In this document: piece after piece, positions 1-6,613 of the stretch
Layout of the letters: every line of letters starts with the position of its first letter
How positions within the stretch are numbered: the stretch's first letter is position 1
Assembly (NCBI GenBank): GCA_030374735.1
Contig: JASCIV010000892.1
Coordinates: 1 to 10,729 of the forward strand
Source: Gracilaria caudata
Lineage: Eukaryota; Rhodophyta; Florideophyceae; Gracilariales; Gracilariaceae
DNA: 10,729 nucleotides
Reading direction: 5' to 3'
Notes under the pieces: generated by a model
What the model saw: the letters and a program-made list of their open reading frames with translations, nothing else
What the model was told of the DNA's origin: nothing
Databases searched by the model: none
Program-made: the position numbers and the translations under genes

Positions 1-36
1 GCGGAGGGGGGCGCTGTGGGCTGCGCTAAGCTCAAA

Positions 37-125
37 CAAAGCGGCAGTGGGGGCTCGCGACGCGGGAAGGATAAGCGCTCTCAAAGCGGCAACCCTCTCA
101 GAGTGGCAGTTCTTCAAAGCGGCAG
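37..125 (+). repeat. Three direct copies of CAAAGCGGCA
   Basis: The 10-mer CAAAGCGGCA occurs at 37-46, 82-91 and 115-124, with start-to-start spacings of 45 and 33 bases. Two copies extend by one base to CAAAGCGGCAG. The intervening DNA is only weakly similar, so this is either a decayed tandem repeat or a clustered factor-binding motif. Confidence 0.6.
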
Positions 126-147
126 CCGCCCCACAAAACGCGCGCAC

Positions 148-195
148 GGCGCACGTGCGCCATGCGCGGTGGCGGCGCGTGGGAGGCGCCACGTG
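148..195. promoter_or_regulatory. Palindromic cluster with two CACGTG boxes
   Basis: GGCGCACGTGCGCC (148-161) is a perfect 14-bp palindrome centred on CACGTG (152-157). A second CACGTG lies at 190-195, 38 bp away. A six-base stem, GTGGCG pairing with CGCCAC, lies between them and ends inside the second box. CACGTG is the classic bZIP/bHLH (G-box/E-box) core. That it acts as a binding site here is inference from motif and clustering only. Confidence 0.3.
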
Positions 196-260
196 CACAC
201 GTACTGCGGCGCTCAGCTGCAGCGGCACGTCCGACCGGAGTGGCGTGTACCGAGCGTCGT

Positions 261-284
261 GGTTGGCAGCCAACCGTTGGCTGC
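261..284. promoter_or_regulatory. Two overlapping near-perfect palindromes (Myb-like core)
   Basis: GGTTGGCAGCCAACC (261-275) is a 7-bp inverted repeat around one base. It overlaps a second, 9-bp inverted repeat around one base at 266-284, with arms GCAGCCAAC and GTTGGCTGC. The shared centre CCAACCGTTGG resembles Myb-type recognition cores. The overlapping dyads are seen directly; the binding role is inferred. Confidence 0.3.
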
Positions 285-768
285 GACGTGCACACCTCGT
301 CGGAAAAAGCACACGTCCGCCGAAAGCGCTCGCGCCGCCCGGGTTGGATTCCTCCTTCGTCTTGTTGTCACGCTTCGCCTTACCGATGCAGCCCCCCATG
401 TCATCATGCGTTCAACAAACTGTGCCTTCGAATTCAGTGCCACTGCTTTACAACAGCTCTTCGATTTTCGCGACTGGCCGTGTGCCGCTGTTGTCAGGCC
501 ACTTTCGAGCGTCTCCGTTTGTAACACTGAAAGCCACAGCGCCGTAAGGAAGAAGGCTAAGCCCGCGCAGAGCAATAAGGAGTCGTCAGGCTGCTGGCTG
601 AATCTTGCGTCTCACTCGAGCTCTTACAATTCACACTCAGGCTCGCGTGCTTGACAGCTCGCTCGTAGGCCCGCCGGACTCGTTTCTCCCTCTGCTGCCA
701 CCGTGCGCTCCAGAGTCTTCCACAGCAGGTGCTGCATACCATGTCAATCTGTTACGCACCCTACCTTC

Positions 769-915
769 CTAGAACTTCTTTTCTACAGGGAGCACTGCTT
801 CAATCATCCCAGCCTCTAGCATGCCGCGAACAGCTGACCTGAACCCCAGTTTTCCTTCCCCATCCACACACTGCTGCATCACAACGCGTCCACCAATGCG
901 GTAAACGATCCGCAT
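769..915 (-). CDS. Possible small ORF or gene fragment downstream of beta-COP
   Basis: This is a 48-codon ATG frame on the same strand as beta-COP and 168 bases beyond its stop. The frame is open 35 codons further upstream, to about 1020, where a TGA at 1021-1023 closes it. With no ATG in that part, the upstream stretch is only usable if spliced from another exon. The translation is mixed and protein-like, with a Gly/Val/Arg-rich start (MRIVYRIGGRVV) and a C-terminal end EAVLPVEKKF. I recognise no family. It could be a small gene, the last exon of an unidentified transcript, a decayed C-terminal fragment, or an open stretch within the beta-COP 3' untranslated region. Codon use does not look random, but the frame is too short to rely on. 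Confidence 0.2.
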   Translation of the reverse strand: MRIVYRIGGRVVMQQCVDGEGKLGFRSAVRGMLEAGMIEAVLPVEKKF

Positions 916-1083
916 TCGTTTCCCGCCAGCTGTATGCCTGGTATGAACAACATGTTCGCACTGAGTCTGATACGAACGTAGTTCTCCAAAGCCAATATCA
1001 ACACAAAAGAGAAACGTCAATCATGTTCATAGTTTACTTGCATTGTCTTTAAACAACTTGCATTCCCATCATCCTCCGCCCCA

Positions 1084-3924
1084 TCACTTGCCATCCGCAT
1101 TACTCTGGCGAAGCGTTATCCTATCTCCCAAGCTCAGTGCGATGCCCTGCGTCTTGCTACGAATCCGAATATTCCCAGACAGCGTACCATCTGAGAGCTT
1201 TTCAACACACAGATTCAGCAGAGCGTCCTCGCCAAACGCAGACTTTGCGTACAAATTGGCAGCCAAGTACCCGCTCTCTTCCTCAATACCACGCAGTGTG
1301 AGACAGCGCATGTTGGTGCAGTCCGTCACAAAGTTCAAGAACGCCCCGAGATCCGTGACCGACGTGTTCACGGCGACCTTGTTCTCCCACTCAAATTCTG
1401 CCCACATCGACCTGAAGTCTGAATCGCTCACTTCCCCAGGCTCAATGTAGTCCATTACGTCCACGTGAATGTCATTCAGGATGATGCACTGCGATTGCGA
1501 ACCCGAAGCCACATCATACACGATATTTCCGAAGATGATTCCGCTTTCGGTCGAAGACACCTTCACATTTGTACGAATGTTCTTCTTGGACCCAGGACTC
1601 ATTGTGCACGGTTGCGGTCGCTCACACAGTCTCAGGTCGCCCATGGTGGCAATTTCCAATGTCAAGTTCTGCAGAGTGTCTGTTGTAGTATTGATGATCA
1701 GCACATCGATTATGATATCGTACTGCTGCACACTGATTTGAGCCTCAGCGTATACGGCATCGCTCATTCCTGTTAGTTGAATAACACGAGAAGGTCTGAT
1801 CACACTAGTTTGCGAGGTGCCAAATGTTGCAGACGTTAGCGCTAGTTGGTCGACGTCCACATCGCCATAAGGTGTCTTGTTGGCGCGGCGAGAACGTAGC
1901 AATCGGAAGTCAATCACGTCTTCTACAGGAGCTTGATAACTCTTGGCCTTCTCTGCTGCAATACTCTCTCTTTCCTTCTCCTTCATTCGAACCAGTTCAT
2001 CAAACGCGTCCAAAGATGATTTCAACCACACGTTTGATGATGAAGAATCGCCAGAGGAAATCGCATTGATACAGAATACCACTCGTTCTCTTGTACCCTT
2101 GTCCATCGGAACTGCGTCTTTTGAGAACTGATCAGTATTCAGCACAGACGTACAAACCAGCATTATCTCCGCCCGGATACGGTTAGTAACCTTCGGCGGA
2201 ACATTTTCAATGTCTTGGAGCCTGAACCACAACTTTGTCAGAGTAGTGCACAGGGCAACACTGATGGTATGCTCCCCTCGGAGAAGGAAGCTGCGAATCG
2301 AGGAATCTGATGACTGAATATTGTTGACTGCCTTGGTGTCACTGCTCGATACTGCCGCTTGGGAGGCATACGTTCCATCTTCCAACACAACTGGGCGGCT
2401 TTTTACTACTGGCGCTTCTTTCTCTTCACGTTCCTCTGGCTCCGTTGGCACTTTATTACCTAAAGGTAACTGCCCGATCCAACCGATGATTGCTTGCAGA
2501 GCCTCCTTAACATCTTTCATCTCTTCGCTATAGGAACCGAGAATCCATAATGCCACCCTTACTGCACCGACGTTGTTCACAGACGGAACGGTTGTTCTCA
2601 ACTTGGCCAGAACAGAGCCACGTAGAGGCGGGTACCGTTCACAGACTTCCCTGTAAAAGAGAACAACGTCCGTTGCAACTTCATCGTACGAGTCAGAGAA
2701 AAAGTTAGCGAGAACGTTAACTGCCGATTCACAGACCTCCGGGAAGCGCATGCACCCCATGTGTACAGCTTTGATCAACAATTGTCGATACTTGATTACT
2801 GCCTCACCTTCGACCGCCTTGTCCAAGGATATCGTTCGCACCAACTCCTTCCAAAGAATTCCCATAACTTCCTCTACGTTGCGCTTCGTTAGTAAGTCCA
2901 TCGCCAACTCTATAGCCTTTCGTCGAATTTCTAAGTTAGGACAAGATAATGCCCGCAAAAAGTCCATAACTAACTCTTGTAGAACATTGATATGTGAGCC
3001 TTTAAGCTCTCCAATGCGTTCCAGAAGAATCAACTTGACAGTGTTCTCACTTTGAGACACCAGCAGGTTACTATAGCACTGAGCCGCAGCCCGCACGGCA
3101 GACGGTGCGTTTGACAGTGCCGTGATGGTGTTTGCAGCTTCGTAGACAACAGCCGCCGAAGAGCTTTGTAGAAGACTGAAAATGATCTTCATATAATGTC
3201 CCTTCTCCATGGGGTTAGAGCGACACACTCTCCTCACGAGTTCAAGAACCGAAAGCTGCAAAGTTGCACCCCACACGAGGATTTCGTCAACGTTTCTGTT
3301 CAGGTACGCGATCGCTCTTTCCTGATCGGATTGGCAAAGCATTACAAATGCGTTTCGTCTAGCGGCAAGATCTCCCTCGTTGACAAGAAACTCTTCCACG
3401 AGCTCGGCTGCGTCGGGAATGAGAAACTCAAACTTCTCGAAAATGGTCAAAATGGCTTGCACGGCATTCCTTCTCACAAAGGAGTGTCGATGTTCCAGGT
3501 TTTGTCGAATGGCCGGGATCAGAGGCTCCAAAATCTCTGCGTCATGAATCTTACACACAAAGCGAAGAGCCACCCCGCGGGAGTATTCGTTTGGATGCAC
3601 GAGTTCATTGCGGACCATGTTACAGACCAAAATCATTTCCGGCAGCATTTTGCCGTCCGAATCATGCTTGTCACATATCTCGAGGTAATACAATCCCAGC
3701 TTGCGAAGAAGTGTGTCTTCATGCGGCAGCACAAAGCGAATGACGAGCATGAGCATACCAGGAACTGGCTCACCGCTCAAGTGCATATAGATGGCTCGCT
3801 TGAGAGCGTCTTGCTTCGCCTCTGCATCTCCGGTCTCAAGTTCCTGCCTTAGAGTGGTAAGATCATCGCCTTGAACGCCGGGCTGCAGCAAAAGAGTGCA
3901 CTGTCTCTCAAGCGCAGTAGTCAT
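1084..3924 (-). CDS. Coatomer subunit beta (beta-COP)
   Basis: Beta-COP belongs to the F-subcomplex of coatomer, the COPI coat that Arf1-GTP recruits to Golgi membranes for retrograde Golgi-to-ER and intra-Golgi transport. The 946-residue frame is complete, matches the usual 950-residue length and has no intron. Residues 20-490 form the N-terminal adaptin-like HEAT solenoid, with hallmark stretches such as HPNEYSRGVALRF (110-122) and HSFVRRNAV (147-155). A charged Glu/Lys linker (about 495-510) follows. The coatomer beta C-terminal domain spans about 670-810, with LTGMSDAVYAEA (717-728) and STESGIIFGNIVYDV (791-805). The appendage platform spans about 816-940, with NDIHVDVMDYI (817-827), MWAEFEWENKV (840-850), LYAKSAFGEDAL (891-902) and IALSLGDRI (928-936). 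The start is the first ATG of the frame and keeps the solenoid start at its usual place. The orthologue is SEC26 in yeast and COPB1 in animals. Confidence 0.97.
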   Translation of the reverse strand: MTTALERQCTLLLQPGVQGDDLTTLRQELETGDAEAKQDALKRAIYMHLSGEPVPGMLMLVIRFVLPHEDTLLRKLGLYYLEICDKHDSDGKMLPEMILVCNMVRNELVHPNEYSRGVALRFVCKIHDAEILEPLIPAIRQNLEHRHSFVRRNAVQAILTIFEKFEFLIPDAAELVEEFLVNEGDLAARRNAFVMLCQSDQERAIAYLNRNVDEILVWGATLQLSVLELVRRVCRSNPMEKGHYMKIIFSLLQSSSAAVVYEAANTITALSNAPSAVRAAAQCYSNLLVSQSENTVKLILLERIGELKGSHINVLQELVMDFLRALSCPNLEIRRKAIELAMDLLTKRNVEEVMGILWKELVRTISLDKAVEGEAVIKYRQLLIKAVHMGCMRFPEVCESAVNVLANFFSDSYDEVATDVVLFYREVCERYPPLRGSVLAKLRTTVPSVNNVGAVRVALWILGSYSEEMKDVKEALQAIIGWIGQLPLGNKVPTEPEEREEKEAPVVKSRPVVLEDGTYASQAAVSSSDTKAVNNIQSSDSSIRSFLLRGEHTISVALCTTLTKLWFRLQDIENVPPKVTNRIRAEIMLVCTSVLNTDQFSKDAVPMDKGTRERVVFCINAISSGDSSSSNVWLKSSLDAFDELVRMKEKERESIAAEKAKSYQAPVEDVIDFRLLRSRRANKTPYGDVDVDQLALTSATFGTSQTSVIRPSRVIQLTGMSDAVYAEAQISVQQYDIIIDVLIINTTTDTLQNLTLEIATMGDLRLCERPQPCTMSPGSKKNIRTNVKVSSTESGIIFGNIVYDVASGSQSQCIILNDIHVDVMDYIEPGEVSDSDFRSMWAEFEWENKVAVNTSVTDLGAFLNFVTDCTNMRCLTLRGIEEESGYLAANLYAKSAFGEDALLNLCVEKLSDGTLSGNIRIRSKTQGIALSLGDRITLRQSNADGK

Positions 3925-4024
3925 TCTCGTGGGGGACGCCTCGTCGGCGAAGCGCTAAAGAATCGACGCCCGTGAAAACGGGCAGGTACGGAACGATCGC
4001 AGCGGAAGGAAGTGAGCTGAATCG

Positions 4025-4040
4025 CGCTCGTTCGCGAGCG
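4025..4040. promoter_or_regulatory. Perfect hairpin upstream of beta-COP
   Basis: CGCTCG (4025-4030) and CGAGCG (4035-4040) pair perfectly around a TTCG loop, which reads CGAA on the beta-COP strand. It lies about 100 bases upstream of the beta-COP ATG, so it may fall in the 5' untranslated region and form a stable stem there. No function is established. Confidence 0.35.
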
Positions 4041-4117
4041 GCGAGTACGAAGAAAAAGGTGGCGTATGCCGAAACGCGATGGTGTTGAGCACGAAGAACG
4101 TCACCGTCAGCGATGGC

Positions 4118-4129
4118 TGACTATAGTCA
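4118..4129 (-). promoter_or_regulatory. TGACTATAGTCA palindrome, possible beta-COP core promoter
   Basis: TGACTATAGTCA is a perfect 12-bp palindrome with CTATAG at its centre, about 195 bases upstream of the beta-COP start codon. It is the most TATA-like element in the near upstream region of that gene. Being symmetric, it could serve either direction or bind a dimeric factor. A role in transcription is inferred from position only. Confidence 0.25.
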
Positions 4130-4140
4130 ATCGTCATGCT

Positions 4141-4337
4141 CCTGCCAGTCCTGATAGATACAAAAATGGGAAATTTTTTGGTGAACTCTTTTGCTCTTTT
4201 TTATTTTTTGCTGCAGAGCCCAAATAGCAATTGCTTTTGGATCTATTTAGATCCAAAGCTGTGTGCCGACGTGCTACCCTTGTAAGAAGAATATGTAATT
4301 TCTGAAGTTGGGAAGGAAAAAAGAAGACGAAGTGACA
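4141..4337. other. AT-rich divergent intergenic tract with stem-loop
   Basis: This stretch is markedly AT-rich, with T-runs between 4170 and 4210, in contrast to both flanks. It contains the palindrome AGCAATTGCT (4226-4235). It also contains a strong stem-loop with 9 perfect pairs (4236-4244 with 4249-4257) around ATTT, extending to 11 pairs if one T is bulged. The tract lies between the beta-COP 5' end and the rightward-reading small ORFs. A shared upstream regulatory region is the simplest reading. Confidence 0.35.
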
Positions 4338-4631
4338 ATGCAAAGTCAACAACTGCCAAACGCCTCAAATTGGTTTCATTCTGTGGCCATGCGGCCTCGA
4401 TTCCTCACTGAGCACTCCGGCGATGTAGCCGGCGTGTGCCGCAGCCTTACGAACTTGCGCCAGGAAGGAATCTCGACAACCCTCAGCGTCAGCAACGTTG
4501 TTCACAAAGTGAACTTCACTGTGTGGCGTTCGAACTGCAAGCCCTGCGTACTGTGCACAGCTCCCGGCAAAAATGAAGCTGCGCGACAGTTACAGAAACA
4601 CGCTGACATTTTGATGGAACGCGAACCGTAG
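4338..4631 (+). CDS. Possible small hypothetical ORF (97 aa)
   Basis: This 97-codon frame starts at an ATG with A at -3, just right of the AT-rich tract and divergent from beta-COP. The third codon positions lean to G or C, as in a coding frame. The product is unrecognised. Its only motif is a CKPCVLC cluster (C-x2-C-x2-C, residues 71-77) near the C-terminus, followed by a charged helix-like tail. There is no signal peptide or membrane segment. It could equally be non-coding sequence that happens to be open. No homology call is made. Confidence 0.22.
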   Translation: MQSQQLPNASNWFHSVAMRPRFLTEHSGDVAGVCRSLTNLRQEGISTTLSVSNVVHKVNFTVWRSNCKPCVLCTAPGKNEAARQLQKHADILMEREP

Positions 4632-5036
4632 TGGCCAGCCACGGTGCTCAGGAAGGGCTTGTACGAAGGTAGACTGGAAGTCAGGTGATGTCCAGTACGA
4701 AGTGTAAAACTTACCCCTGGCACATATCTTCACAGGATGGCGACGGCGCGACGGCGGCGGGCGCAGCGGAATGGTTGAGCGACTTGTGCGGATGCAGACT
4801 GCACACATGGTGTCTGCGCCCGATCTGAGGCTGTGAGCGACTCGCGCGCTGGCACTGGTGTGGCGGTGTAGGATAGATTCGAGCTCCCACTGACGTCCTT
4901 TATTCGCCGTGCGCTCTGTAAAACCGCGGCCTTCACTCCCGCGTTCACTCCCTTCTCTGTCGAAGCCGAATACACTCTGCAACGCTTACGAGCAAAAAGA
5001 ACCGCAGAAGAAGAGCTTCCGTGTATCTCACCAAAC
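4632..5036. other. Intergenic region upstream of the small GC-rich gene
   Basis: About 400 bases lie before the start of the next gene. Minus-strand frames cross it but continue antisense into the better-supported gene, and I regard them as shadows. GC content rises towards the right. I see no clear TATA element, repeat or RNA gene, and presume the region holds the 5' untranslated region and promoter of the gene at 5037. Confidence 0.35.
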
Positions 5037-5576
5037 ATGACGGTGGTCGGAGAGACGGCGCCAAACGAAACGCTGGTGCATGTGGTGCCGCTCAACGACA
5101 TGCCACGCGCCACGGCGCGTCGCCAACTGTCGCACGACTCCACCTCCTCCGCCAAGCGTGCCGTGCGCACCTTTGCGCGCGCCACCACGCGCAAGACGCC
5201 TGCCCCAGCAAATGCGCTGTCGCGCGGCGCCGCCGCCGCCGATTGGGAGCAGGAAGCGGGCCGCCGCGCCGAGGAAGACGAGGCCGACTCACTGGATTGG
5301 ACGCTGTGCGACGAGCGTGCGTCGCGCACTGGCAGCGAGCGCACGGTGCGAAGAAGGGATAGCTTGAAGAAGGCGGCGCGACGCTTTGCTAGCTTTGGTG
5401 GCGGGAGGGATGCGCAGGCGGCGGGAAGTGCTGATGGTAGCTCGGGCGCGGGGAAGAAGACTGGCGCGGTGTTGCGCGCGGTGGGCCGTGGGTTTGTGCG
5501 CTGCGGTGAGGCTTGGGCGATGTGGGGGATGATGACGCCGGCGCGCCACCGCGCGTGGACGCCTGAGCGCGGGTGA
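5037..5576 (+). CDS. Small basic hypothetical protein (179 aa), GC-rich gene
   Basis: The start ATG (CCAAACATGACGG) has A at -3. The gene is strongly G/C at third codon positions, especially in its first two thirds, which favours this frame over the overlapping antisense frame. The protein is unrecognised. Residues 23-65 are Arg/Ala/Thr/Ser-rich and include RRQLS (28-32). Ala-Ala-Ala-Ala (65-68) is coded by a run of GCC. An acidic patch EEDEADSLDW (79-88) follows, then a second basic patch RRRDSLKKAARR (105-116). A Gly/Ser linker leads to a short hydrophobic end, AVLRAVGRGFVRCGEAWAMW (144-163), which could be an amphipathic helix. RRQLS and RRRDS fit basophilic kinase consensus sites. No signal peptide is visible. 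A nuclear or membrane-peripheral regulatory protein is conceivable, but nothing here proves it. Confidence 0.6.
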   Translation: MTVVGETAPNETLVHVVPLNDMPRATARRQLSHDSTSSAKRAVRTFARATTRKTPAPANALSRGAAAADWEQEAGRRAEEDEADSLDWTLCDERASRTGSERTVRRRDSLKKAARRFASFGGGRDAQAAGSADGSSGAGKKTGAVLRAVGRGFVRCGEAWAMWGMMTPARHRAWTPERG

Positions 5577-6024
5577 TGCGCTTGCTACACGTCAGATGTA
5601 TGTATGGGTATGTAGGTAGAGAGAGGGATACTATTCGAACGAAACAAACTTTCCGTCTGCTGCGACGCCGCGGCGCCGCAACGGCGCCGCTTGTATACCA
5701 ATCGGGCCACGCAGACCACGCAGCGATGCTGCACTGCCGGAGCTCCTTTCTCGGCGTGCGAAAGCGGAACCGCCGCTCCTGACCTGCTGCCTGTGGTAGC
5801 GTTCGAGAGAGCACCACAGTCCCGCGTAGCAGTGTCTTCGTTCACTTCATTCTCTGCGATGCATTTGTCCCTTTCACGCAGCAGCCCACCGTGCAAATAA
5901 GCTAGACGCATTGTTCGTAGCGTTGCAGACAGTGACCGTCTCGCAAATTGCATTCTGCGGTAGCCTCCAGCGGTCATACCAGTCGGTAATCACAACTTTG
6001 GGGCGGTACACAATGTGTATGGTT

Positions 6025-6059
6025 CGCATAACTTTGCTCTTGCATGAGCTTGTTATGCG
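6025..6059. repeat. Nested hairpin
   Basis: An outer perfect 8-bp stem (CGCATAAC at 6025-6032 with GTTATGCG at 6052-6059) encloses an inner 4-bp stem (GCTC 6036-6039 with GAGC 6046-6049). A small internal loop of TTT against TT separates them, and a 6-base apical loop closes the structure. Such a two-tier fold in non-coding DNA may be an RNA structure or a remnant of a small inverted-repeat element. Confidence 0.5.
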
Positions 6060-6540
6060 GAGGCACTGCGTTCTATCGCCGACCGCTACCGCGTAACAAT
6101 CATGGAAACGAGCAATCGCCCTTCAATTCCTCCATCATGCTGTGCTTCCTTGCAAACCAGGCAGTCCGCACAGCAACCCCGTCTCGAACAACATTCACCG
6201 ACAGCGCTCCCTAACTCCTTCGGCTGTCGCTGTGAGCAAACATCAACCAAGCTTCTGAGATCCTTCTCACATCACACGCACTGCCAATTGGGATAGTTTC
6301 ATGTTCCAACTGTTCTCTAACGTCGCAGTACCGTCCGCCGCGGTCATGCGTTCCCGCCGTACAATGCGAATGGGTGGAGTACCAGTTACTTTGTTTTTAT
6401 CCTTGTTTCCTCAGAAACCACGCCCTTCAGAAGCGTTGAAAGGGTCCACATAACATGTGCACTGTTGGCAGATTGTTTGTTTAATTGTCTTGTTGATTAC
6501 CTACTTATTCACTTATCAGGTATTACATGATCATCAGGAT

Positions 6541-6611
6541 GTACGAGTTCTGTCGAAAATCACGTGAGATATCGTGACAACAGATTTTCGACATACCTTC
6601 GTAACTCGTAC
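6541..6611. repeat. Imperfect inverted repeat at the 3' end of the 753-aa gene
   Basis: The outer arms GTACGAGTT (6541-6549) and AACTCGTAC (6603-6611) are perfect complements, as are the inner arms TGTCGAAAATC (6551-6561) and GATTTTCGACA (6583-6593). The left arms are separated by one base and the right arms by nine. The loop contains TCACGTGA and GATATC palindromes. The repeat ends two bases from the TAA at 6614-6616, so on the minus strand it would form a stem at the very start of the 3' untranslated region. It might be a 3'-end or stability element, or the terminal or subterminal repeat of a mobile element. Confidence 0.7.
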
Positions 6612-6613
6612 GA

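Larger units (their letters stand above)
1..768. other. GC-rich intergenic region, no convincing gene
   Basis: Several overlapping open frames exist on both strands, but none has recognisable domains. Their translations are rich in Arg, Ala, Ser and Cys in an unstructured way, as expected for random frames in GC-rich DNA. The first 360 bases are clearly richer in G+C and CpG than the rest of the left half. They hold short palindromes, two CACGTG boxes (152-157 and 190-195) and a repeated 10-mer. This could be a promoter of a gene lying to the left of the window, but no start codon or TATA element fixes that. From 360 to 768 I see nothing specific. Confidence 0.5.
5577..6613. other. Intergenic region between convergent genes
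   Basis: About 1 kb separates the stop codons of two genes that read towards each other. Short frames exist in several phases, but none has domains or steady codon use. Two CGGCGCCGC copies lie at 5671-5679 and 5682-5690. Further right are a nested hairpin (6025-6059) and the 71-nt inverted repeat abutting the next gene (6541-6611). The rest shows nothing I can name. It should contain the 3' untranslated regions of both genes. Confidence 0.45.

Noticed and set aside
16..654. Long overlapping plus-strand frames at the left edge (up to 212 codons)
   Set aside because: Several phases are open at once in GC-rich DNA. The translations lack domains, and no frame has a steady coding pattern.
1986..1995. 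GGTTCGAATG on the minus strand, like a tRNA T-loop
   Set aside because: It lies inside the beta-COP coding sequence and no acceptor stem or anticodon arm could be matched around it.
3196..3852. 218-codon plus-strand frame antisense to beta-COP
   Set aside because: It lies wholly opposite the conserved HEAT-repeat coding sequence of beta-COP, and its translation has no recognisable features. It is a shadow frame.
4730..5344. 204-codon minus-strand frame overlapping the small GC-rich gene
   Set aside because: Its Ser/Arg/Ala-rich translation arises antisense to a frame with strong G/C third positions and a good start context. The plus-strand frame is preferred.
5289..5817. Minus-strand frames over the 3' half of the 179-aa gene
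   Set aside because: They are low-complexity Arg/Pro/Ser-rich translations with no domain, opposite the better-supported gene.
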